From Saprospiraceae bacterium UBA7687 (lineage in GTDB: Bacteria; Bacteroidota; Bacteroidia; Chitinophagales; Saprospiraceae), in NCBI GenBank assembly GCA_002482845.1, contig DLGT01000002.1, positions 11,394 to 53,186 on the forward strand: a DNA stretch of 41,793 bases, given 5' to 3'. The position numbers were made by a program, and so were the translations under genes. This document shows, one piece after another, positions 35,884-41,793 of the stretch. Under the pieces are notes generated by a model. The model saw only the letters and a list, made by a program, of their open reading frames with translations. It did not search any database and was not told the DNA's origin. The first letter of the stretch is position 1. Each line of letters starts with the position of its first letter.

Positions 35884-36597
35884 ATGACAAAGTTAAGTGT
35901 AAATATAAATAAAATAGCGCTGATCAGAAACTCTCGTGGTGCCAATTATCCTGATCTGGTGAAGGTTGCTCTAGATTGTGAAGAGTTTGGCGCTCAAGGT
36001 ATTACCGTACATCCACGTCCCGATGAGAGACATGTGAAGTATGCTGATATTCCTGTGCTTAAAGAAGTTGTGACCACAGAGTTTAATATCGAAGGTTATC
36101 CATCAGAAGATTTTCTGGAGATGGTCATTAAAAACAAACCACATCAATGTACTTTGGTACCCGATTTGCCGGGTGCACTCACTTCTGATAATGGTTGGGA
36201 TACCATTACACATGCTGTATTTCTAAAAGATGTAGTGCGTAGATTACAAGATGCAGGTATCCGAGTGAGTTTGTTTATTGATTCTGTAGCAGATAGGCTT
36301 TATGCTGCCAAAGAAACTGGCGCAGAACGTATAGAGTTTTATACTGGTCCATATGCGCATGACTTTGGTACAGACAAGGCCAAAGCTATTGCACCATTCT
36401 CAGAAGCAGCGGCTATCTGTCAAAAACTAGATTTAGGTATCAATGCGGGTCATGATTTGAATCTAGATAATCTCAAATACTTCAAACAACATGTACCTGG
36501 ACTACTTGAAGTTTCTATTGGTCATGCAGTGGTTTGTGATGCTTTGTATTATGGTTTGAAAAATACCATTCAGATGTATTTGCATCAATTAGATTAA
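35884..36597 (+). CDS. pdxJ: Pyridoxine 5'-phosphate synthase
   Basis: This 237-aa TIM-barrel enzyme joins 1-deoxyxylulose 5-phosphate and 3-amino-2-oxopropyl phosphate to give pyridoxine 5'-phosphate in the DXP-dependent vitamin B6 pathway. The signature LSVNINKIALIRNSRG and TVHPRPDERH (His43) are present, as are FNIEG (Glu70) and INAGHDLNLDNL with its C-terminal active-site His. The length is standard. It is cytoplasmic and follows the oxidoreductase by 14 bp. Its TAA overlaps the opposite-strand stop of the next gene. Confidence 0.96.
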   Translation: MTKLSVNINKIALIRNSRGANYPDLVKVALDCEEFGAQGITVHPRPDERHVKYADIPVLKEVVTTEFNIEGYPSEDFLEMVIKNKPHQCTLVPDLPGALTSDNGWDTITHAVFLKDVVRRLQDAGIRVSLFIDSVADRLYAAKETGAERIEFYTGPYAHDFGTDKAKAIAPFSEAAAICQKLDLGINAGHDLNLDNLKYFKQHVPGLLEVSIGHAVVCDALYYGLKNTIQMYLHQLD

Positions 36598-39329
36598 TGA
36601 AACATGATCATGTTAGGTGCAGGTGGCGCACTTAGTGCATTTAAAGTATACGTGACATTTAATAAGATGTATCTACCTATGGTATTTGAAATAGATTCTT
36701 GAATGTATGTTTCTGATGCTGTTCTATTTACGCCTTGGTTTTGGTTTAGGATATCGAATACTCTAAGTTTTGCGGTCAGCTTATTGGCCATGAATCCTTT
36801 GGAGATAGATGCTTGCCAAAGTTTTACGGATGTGACTTCATCAAATGAGCCTTGACCGTAGATGTTGTATTCCATTCTTGTGTCTATGGTCCAACCTTTA
36901 CCCGCAAACAGCGCAAGATAACCGTCGTACGTTTGGTTTACAAAGTCGCTGTTTAACGACTCGTTATTTTTGTAAATATTATTATTAAAGCTCCATCTTC
37001 CACCTATAGAAGCGTCATACCTTGTTTTGGTTTTGTTTTCTAACATGACATTCACACCATTGGACCATCTTGCAATATCAATAGCATCTTGGTTGATAAA
37101 ATTGATACCATTGGTTAATGATGAATTGACACCTGCTCTGAATTTTGCTTTCATAAAATTGAGTGGGCTGCTGTAATTTATATTTCCCGCAAGGGTCGTT
37201 TCTTGATCCGTATTCAAAGGTGTTTGGGTTCTTACGAATGATTGATCTATAAAAGAAGATGTGGTAATCCTATTCTCCGTATAGCCTATTCTGATATTTG
37301 CAAAAAGACTTCTGAATTTAAACTGGTCAAAAAAGTTGTATCTGATTCGAAGATTGTGTCTGTATTCAGGGATAAGATTCGGATTACCGATGTAAACATT
37401 TAGAGGATTGGAATTGTCTATGACGGGCTGAAGTTGATCCATAGAAGGCTCACGTACGGAGGTTGAATAATTCAAACGAATATTTGTTTTTTCAAACTCT
37501 AAGGATGCTTTTGGCAAAAAGTAATTGAAGTTTCTGTCTATAGGTGCGCCTATATTCGGTATTCCGTCTAGGTTGGAATTTTGGAATTCTAATCCTGTGC
37601 TGAAGGTCAGTGCTTCGTTTTTAAATCTGATGTTGGCACCACCAATGTTATATACAAAGGTATTGTCAAAAGTACGACTTAACTCTTCATTGAGCACTCT
37701 GATGGTAGTGTTGTTTGGGTCAATGTCAAAAAAGTCTTTGATCAGGTCTGTTTTATTGTTTTTGCGAGAAGCATTTAATGTCAAAAACCATTTATTACTC
37801 AATGGCTCTGTGTATGAAGCACCGAAATTATAATTCTTATTATCAGAGTTTTGGAATTGATATTGAAACGCTGATTTCTCGATTATTTGGACTAGATTTT
37901 CATCCAAGACATTGTTAACCAAATCATTAAAATTTGTCGATACATTGTTTCCATATGAACCATCTAGCGTGACAGTACGTCCTATTTTATTAAGCTTTTT
38001 GCGAAGATTCAATTGGAATGAATAATTATCTGCATTGGTGTTGCTTTTGTTGTTTTGTTCACTTAGATTGAGCAAAGACCTGAGATCATTAAGTGTGGTA
38101 TCTATCACATTGCTAGTATTCTCGCTATCTCTCAACCCTAATGTACCTGTAAATGTCATCTCAGTGGTAGAGTCTATTTTTAAATCCAAGACAGAATAAA
38201 AGTTGTGATTTAGCCCTTCATTAATTGCTATTTTAGATTTGATATTGATCAAGTTGAGATCTCTCTGGAATGAGTTTGTATTGGACATTTCCTGAAGATC
38301 CGTTTTATTTTGTGTCAAGTAGTAACTAAAGTTGACCTTGTTTTTATTACCCAAATCATAGTTTAGGTTAAGACCCACCGTCCCACTGCTGGTTTCTCCA
38401 CTATTATTTTGACTGAATGAAACGGGTGCACCTGTGTTAAAATTCAGTCTACCACCACCACCGGACATACTTGCAAAATCACTTACGCTAATGCCTGTAT
38501 TATTTAGATTGTTGAGTCCACCGATGAATGAAAGCTGGATTTTTTTATCAAAACGATTGAGCATAGCTTTACCTTCGTAGCGATCATCTGTTCCGTACCC
38601 TGCCATAACATTGCCGAAGTAACCACTTTTTTTATCATCTTTCAGTTCGATATTGATCGTTTTTTCATCTTGACCATCATCTACGCCTGTAAATTCAGAT
38701 GTTTTGGATTTTTTATCGAAGACTTGTACTTTTTTGACGGCATCAGCAGGTAGGTTTTTGGTAGCCATTTTAGGGTCTTTGCCGAAAAACTCTTTGCCGT
38801 CTACCGTGACAGAAATGACATCTTCTCCTTGGACTTTGATACCACCTTCTGCGTCGACTTCTACTCCTGGGAGTTTTTTAAGTAAATCTTCTACCACAGC
38901 ATTTGGTTGGGTTTTGAAAGCGTCTGCATTAAACTCTAGCGTATCTTTGGTCACTTTGATGGGAACATATTCGGCGGAAATTGTTACGGCATCTAGCATT
39001 TTGCCTTCTTCATTCATGATGACGACACCAAGGTCTATGGTTTTATTATTTCCCTTTACTTCTATTAATCGTTGGATAGTACCATATCCAATATAGGTCA
39101 CTTGGAAGTTGTAAGAACCTAACGGTAAGTCATTAATTACAAAGCTACCATCTGTTTCTGTGGCTGCAAAACCTACCAAGACAGAGTCGACAGGATTGAG
39201 TGCAACGGTGACTGCCCCTATGAGGTTTTTATTTGAAGTGTCTTGGACCTTTCCTTTAAGTGTATATGTCTGTGCAGAAATGCCCAAAGCTACAAATATG
39301 AAGGATGCAGCTACTATTAATCTTGTCAT
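36594..39329 (-). CDS. TonB-type outer-membrane receptor (OMP_b-brl_3 family) with carboxypeptidase-regulatory-like domain
   Basis: This 911-aa protein has a signal peptide (LIVAASFIFVALGISAQ), a CarboxypepD-regulatory-like domain (about 21-100), a plug-like domain (DLLKKLPGVEVDAEGGIKVQGE) and a large barrel (from about 240) of the OMP_b-brl_3 type. The C-terminus ends IMFH with a terminal aromatic pair. There is no SusD partner nearby; instead a GLPGLI protein gene precedes it by 33 bp, a common Bacteroidota pairing of unclear function. Its stop shares TTAA with the pdxJ stop. Confidence 0.92.
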   Translation of the reverse strand: MTRLIVAASFIFVALGISAQTYTLKGKVQDTSNKNLIGAVTVALNPVDSVLVGFAATETDGSFVINDLPLGSYNFQVTYIGYGTIQRLIEVKGNNKTIDLGVVIMNEEGKMLDAVTISAEYVPIKVTKDTLEFNADAFKTQPNAVVEDLLKKLPGVEVDAEGGIKVQGEDVISVTVDGKEFFGKDPKMATKNLPADAVKKVQVFDKKSKTSEFTGVDDGQDEKTINIELKDDKKSGYFGNVMAGYGTDDRYEGKAMLNRFDKKIQLSFIGGLNNLNNTGISVSDFASMSGGGGRLNFNTGAPVSFSQNNSGETSSGTVGLNLNYDLGNKNKVNFSYYLTQNKTDLQEMSNTNSFQRDLNLINIKSKIAINEGLNHNFYSVLDLKIDSTTEMTFTGTLGLRDSENTSNVIDTTLNDLRSLLNLSEQNNKSNTNADNYSFQLNLRKKLNKIGRTVTLDGSYGNNVSTNFNDLVNNVLDENLVQIIEKSAFQYQFQNSDNKNYNFGASYTEPLSNKWFLTLNASRKNNKTDLIKDFFDIDPNNTTIRVLNEELSRTFDNTFVYNIGGANIRFKNEALTFSTGLEFQNSNLDGIPNIGAPIDRNFNYFLPKASLEFEKTNIRLNYSTSVREPSMDQLQPVIDNSNPLNVYIGNPNLIPEYRHNLRIRYNFFDQFKFRSLFANIRIGYTENRITTSSFIDQSFVRTQTPLNTDQETTLAGNINYSSPLNFMKAKFRAGVNSSLTNGINFINQDAIDIARWSNGVNVMLENKTKTRYDASIGGRWSFNNNIYKNNESLNSDFVNQTYDGYLALFAGKGWTIDTRMEYNIYGQGSFDEVTSVKLWQASISKGFMANKLTAKLRVFDILNQNQGVNRTASETYIQESISNTIGRYILLNVTYTLNALSAPPAPNMIMFH

Positions 39330-39362
39330 CTAAAAATTGAATTAAAAGTTGGTGTTTTTGAT

Positions 39363-40082
39363 TTATTGTCTATTCATTCTTCGGCCTGATCCTTGGCCGC
39401 CCCACATTTCACGTTGTTCTTTCATCTTTTCATCACGCAACTTTTTAAATGCTTCTTGGGTCATTTTATCCCCTTTTGATGGAGCTGCTATAGGTGCTTC
39501 AAGGGCTGTTTTATTGATTTCTGTGGCGATGATATGCATCTTTGCGCTTTGGATCTCAAGGATTAGACCTGGGAGCTTGCCATATTTTTCTGGACCTGTA
39601 GATACAGGGATTTGTGGTGTAAAAAATGCTACAAGATTTGTCAGGCTATCCTTGTAGGTTGCCTTCATGCAAGTGTAGCCTTGAATGATTTTTTGTTCGC
39701 CTGCGCTTACTTTCCATTTGATATTTGACACTGTATCAGTGACTAAAAAGTCCTTACCAAAAAAGCTGATTTGTTCTAATACCTTGCCTTCGCTCAGGTT
39801 TTTATAATATGTTCTAGCGCCTTGGTTTCTCATTCTTCTGAACATTCTAGGTGTGTTGTCTTCAGGATTTTCGACTTCAACGACATCAGGATCTTTTTCG
39901 TACAGAGAAGATGTTTTACTGAATTTAAGCCTCATGGCTATTTCCATTGATTTTGGTGCATCAGCGGGGAGATTTTCGTTGTCAAAGTAAGCAGTTTGTT
40001 TGTATTTGACAGTGCCTTCGGTGGTTTGAGCAAATAGCGCTGAACAACTAAAAACTAAAAGGAAAAGTGGGAAAAACTTCAT
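39363..40082 (-). CDS. GLPGLI family protein
   Basis: From the second ATG (40082-40080) the product is 239 aa, with signal peptide FFPLFLLVFSCSALFAQ. The GLPGLI motif appears as YGKLPGLILEI (about residues 175-185), in the usual setting of KIIQGYTCMKA upstream. The C-terminus is charged and Met/Arg-rich. The start is the later ATG: the frame also opens at 40103, but the -7 element TACTTTTG at 40101-40108 overlaps that codon. It lies 33 bp upstream of the OMP_b-brl_3 receptor and is likely its operon partner in the envelope. The family function is unknown. Confidence 0.9.
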   Translation of the reverse strand: MKFFPLFLLVFSCSALFAQTTEGTVKYKQTAYFDNENLPADAPKSMEIAMRLKFSKTSSLYEKDPDVVEVENPEDNTPRMFRRMRNQGARTYYKNLSEGKVLEQISFFGKDFLVTDTVSNIKWKVSAGEQKIIQGYTCMKATYKDSLTNLVAFFTPQIPVSTGPEKYGKLPGLILEIQSAKMHIIATEINKTALEAPIAAPSKGDKMTQEAFKKLRDEKMKEQREMWGGQGSGRRMNRQ

Positions 40083-40100
40083 ATATAATAAATTGAATGT

Positions 40101-40108
40101 CAAAAGTA
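40101..40108 (-). promoter_or_regulatory. -7 element (TACTTTTG) of the GLPGLI-receptor operon
   Basis: The minus strand reads TACTTTTG, an exact TAnnTTTG match that ends about 19 bp before the ATG at 40082. The implied 5' leader is very short, and the element supports the later start of the GLPGLI gene. Confidence 0.5.
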
Positions 40109-40194
40109 GACAATTCTTTTGGATGGAAGTTTAATCTGATGATGTTTAGTAAAATATTAACGAATGATTGATGCTGCTGATTTAGAGAATTGGT

Positions 40195-40353
40195 GGATGC
40201 CGCTGAAGCTGCACGCGATTGCTTAATTGGGGAATTGGTTGAATTGCTGATTTGGTTGAATTGGTGAACTGCTGATTTGCTTGAACTGCCGAATTGCTTG
40301 ATTTGGGTAACTGCTTGAAATGCGGATGCCGCTGAAGCTGCACACGATTGCTT
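40195..40353. repeat. 30-bp direct repeat pair flanking a degenerate Asn-codon-like 9-bp repeat
   Basis: A 30-bp sequence beginning GGATGCCGCTGAAGCTGCAC occurs at 40195-40224 and 40324-40353 with one mismatch, 129 bp apart. The DNA between is a run of degenerate units such as GAATTGCTT, GAATTGGTG and GATTTGCTT with an approximate 9-bp spacing. Confidence 0.7.
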
Positions 40354-40358
40354 TTTTT

Positions 40359-40474
40359 CGTTGGGCTGCGCATTATGCAGGTAATCTACTCATCCCCCTA
40401 ACCCCTTCTCACGCTAAAGCAGTGACGCGGTCTTAAAAAAGAAGGGGGACTTTGTACGTTGGGCTGCGCATTAT
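40359..40474. repeat. 18-bp direct repeats CGTTGGGCTGCGCATTAT
   Basis: The 18-bp sequence is at 40359-40376 and again, unchanged, at 40457-40474. About 80 bp with CCCCTAACCCC and AGAAGGGGG lie between. The compactness and GC contrast with the surroundings suggest a small mobile or repeated element. Confidence 0.7.
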
Positions 40475-40574
40475 TTAGAAGGTCATTGGAATGGGCAATT
40501 TGTGAAAATAAGAATTTGATACCTCTATCCATTTTGGATGTTATGTGTGGTAGTATTGATTTATGAATATGTTT

Positions 40575-40605
40575 TTGGGAAACATCTCCTTTTTTCTTAT
40601 ATTTG
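40575..40605 (+). promoter_or_regulatory. Promoter of the lipoprotein gene at 40647
   Basis: TTG at 40575-40577, a 20-bp spacer and TATATTTG at 40598-40605 match the Bacteroidota consensus exactly. Transcription would start about 35 bp before the ATG. Confidence 0.65.
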
Positions 40606-40646
40606 CACTTGAAAATCTCTTTTCAAATATTTAAAAGCGGTGACCG

Positions 40647-41255
40647 ATGAATGATTTAAAGTTTATATTATTTCTAATTTTGGCATCGGTACTGATGTTG
40701 TTTTCTTGCGATAAGGAAAAAATAGAATGTTCAAATTATGAACTTAGAGAAAGTTATTCTTTGAGAAATTCTATTACTGATACAGAAACTTATGAAAAAG
40801 TAAATAAGGCCTATTTAGACAAGGATAAAACTAATCTTGATGCTTTTTTTGATATAGGAAGTGTTACTACAAGCATGAATAGAACTGGCTATTTTAATAA
40901 TCGTACGCACTTTACAATGAATTTTAATAAAGATAAAACAGGATATTTCCAAGATGCTAAAGATAGCTTAAGTTTATCATATCAATATGAATATATCCAA
41001 GATTCACTGGTAGTTTTAAAGGCTAGTAATTCATATGAATATAAGTTTTTTCTTAATGATGAATGTAAACTGAACCATTGTGTTTTTATTGTTTCCACAC
41101 TTAAAGGTCTAAAGATTAAAAATTATGAAATTATTTATTCGACTTATTGTTTGGATAAAAGCTATGATGATGTTGCTAAAGAATTTTTAAATGTATTCGG
41201 ACCAAATGCTCCTGACACTATTGGTATTAATATGCTTAGGATTTCTGAAAACTAG
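40647..41255 (+). CDS. Unknown lipoprotein
   Basis: This 202-aa protein has a lipoprotein signal FILFLILASVLMLFSCDKE with the lipobox Cys near residue 21. An acidic/lysine stretch right after the Cys could act as a surface-export signal. The mature chain has Tyr-rich strand-like segments (YQYEYIQDSLVVLKASNSYEYKFF) and few helices. I recognise no family. It is isolated by repeats on both sides and has a consensus promoter of its own, so it is probably expressed alone. Confidence 0.8.
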   Translation: MNDLKFILFLILASVLMLFSCDKEKIECSNYELRESYSLRNSITDTETYEKVNKAYLDKDKTNLDAFFDIGSVTTSMNRTGYFNNRTHFTMNFNKDKTGYFQDAKDSLSLSYQYEYIQDSLVVLKASNSYEYKFFLNDECKLNHCVFIVSTLKGLKIKNYEIIYSTYCLDKSYDDVAKEFLNVFGPNAPDTIGINMLRISEN

Positions 41256-41289
41256 ATTTTAAAGATAGAGTTCACTAAGAGTATTTGTA

Positions 41290-41309
41290 AAGTAAATGTA
41301 GCTTTACTT
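41290..41309 (+). terminator. Small hairpin after the lipoprotein gene
   Basis: AAGTAAA (41290-41296) pairs perfectly with TTTACTT (41303-41309) across TGTAGC. It lies 34 bp after the stop codon at 41255. It has no T tract and merges with the start of the 11-bp array, so the terminator role is weak. Confidence 0.35.
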
Positions 41310-41310
41310 G

Positions 41311-41442
41311 GGAGTTCCTATGAAGTCCTTGTGGAGTTCCTATTAAGTTACTACTGAGTTACTATGGAGTTCCTATGGAGTTCCATCGGGGTAACGTCGG
41401 GTCATGGTCGGGGGAAGGTCGGGAGAAGGTCGGGGGAAGACG
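41311..41442. repeat. Twelve-unit degenerate tandem array with exact 11-bp period
   Basis: Units begin at 41311 and repeat every 11 bp without a single length change up to 41442. The first seven are GGAGTTCCTAT-like (three are identical), and the last five shift to GGGGGAAGGTC-like. The gradual change from one unit to another, while keeping phase, is striking. Confidence 0.8.
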
Positions 41443-41558
41443 GTTTTTTTTGGTTGTAGAAATGATCCTTTGGGTAGGATTTTTGGTCTAATTTTACACA
41501 CTTAAACGATTTTTCAAAGATACTTTATTTCTTGCAGATTGATGGGTGTTTTTGCAGA

Positions 41559-41793
41559 TTTTTTTTGATGTATATTAAGTTGTCAATGATAATGTAATTT
41601 ATGCTTTTTATAGCAAATAGTATGGATTAGGTAGTCTTGAGAATAGGTGTAGTGTTTTAAATAAAGTTTTAATATTCAACCCTTTCAGGGTTGGGTAGTG
41701 CTATTGATTATACTGTGGGTTGCACCCCCAGTTATTTATATTGAGTCCTTTCAGGACTCTTTTTTTTGATGTATATTAAGTTGTCAATGATAA
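41559..41793. repeat. 34-bp direct repeats 201 bp apart, enclosing REP-like hairpins
   Basis: T8 followed by GATGTATATTAAGTTGTCAA and six more bases occurs at 41559-41592 and 41760-41793, identical over 34 bp; the second copy continues past the window. Between them three hairpins follow: CAACCCT-TTC-AGGGTTG (41677-41693), one with a single mismatch at 41713-41731, and GAGTCCT-TTC-AGGACTC (41743-41759). The third runs straight into the T8 of copy 2, like a terminator. Confidence 0.75.

Larger units (their letters stand above)
40104..40646. other. 543-bp intergenic region dominated by repeats
   Basis: A 64-codon frame on the minus strand (40182-40373) is made by the repeats and has no protein character. 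The region holds the 40195-40474 repeats and the promoter at 40575-40605. It also holds CCCCTTCT (40402-40409) facing AGAAGGGG (40440-40447), an 8-bp inverted repeat within a relatively GC-rich patch. Confidence 0.6.
41256..41793. other. 538-bp repeat-rich region at the window end
   Basis: No gene is credible. In order it holds a small hairpin (41290-41309), a 12-unit array with an 11-bp period (41311-41442), the first copy of a 34-bp repeat (41559-41592), three REP-like hairpins (41677-41759) and the second copy of the 34-bp repeat, which is cut by the window edge. Confidence 0.6.

Noticed and set aside
40182..40373. Minus-strand 63-aa frame
   Set aside because: It is the translation of the 30-bp and 9-bp repeats, with no promoter or protein character.
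41677..41759. CRISPR array
   Set aside because: The short palindromes are not equally spaced identical repeats with unique spacers, and no cas gene is present.

Overview
The window is AT-rich chromosomal DNA from a member of the Bacteroidota, most like the Saprospiraceae/Chitinophagia-type environmental lineages. The evidence is Por/type IX secretion (T9SS) C-terminal sorting domains on four proteins, a GLPGLI-family protein beside an OMP_b-brl_3/TonB-type receptor, HYR/dockerin/cohesin giant surface proteins, Bacteroidota-type promoters (TAnnTTTG, sometimes with an upstream TTG), and almost no Shine-Dalgarno sequences. I see no rRNA, tRNA, CRISPR array or intact transposon. The taxonomic placement is inferred from gene content.

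Layout. 1-6613: a leftward cluster of PIG-L deacetylase, an overlooked 37-aa membrane protein, a sodium/solute symporter, an RsmF-like rRNA methyltransferase and a nitrilase/omega-amidase, with close spacing and overlapping reading frames. 6700-9400: small membrane proteins, MazG, an NlpC/P60 hydrolase and a 2OG-Fe(II) oxygenase. 9445-9653: a tandem duplication and a 6-bp-period repeat. 9690-12592: a beta-lactamase-fold serine hydrolase with a partner lipoprotein, and an unknown secreted protein. 13061-15704: a short AraC regulator followed by a small membrane protein, a cupin, a coiled-coil lipoprotein and a porin-like barrel. Three successive promoters here carry the same ATTGTRTAA box at nearly constant distance from the -7 element, which suggests co-regulation, perhaps a stress regulon.

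15789-20882 is a leftward beta-glucan utilisation block: a secreted T9SS GH16, a lipoprotein GH30, a GH16 and a lipoprotein esterase. No SusC/SusD pair is visible. 21106-22455 holds two small outer-membrane barrel paralogues and a third, decayed copy. 22546-24621 is an Asp-box propeller protein with a T9SS tail.

25318-34802 is dominated by two giant tandem paralogues (1641 and 1481 aa). Both combine HYR-like repeats, a dockerin-like module, a cohesin-like module and a T9SS tail, and their N-terminal modules differ. A perfect intrinsic terminator closes the pair. 34904-36597 carries a zinc-free MDR oxidoreductase and pdxJ. 36594-40082 carries a TonB-type receptor and its GLPGLI partner. The right end (40100-41793) is mainly repeats around one unknown lipoprotein gene: degenerate repeats with 30-bp and 18-bp direct copies, a 12-unit array with an 11-bp period, and REP-like hairpins between 34-bp direct repeats.

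The most promising leads are the shared promoter box of the AraC neighbourhood, the cis cohesin/dockerin giants, the two unannotated microproteins, and the right-end repeats.
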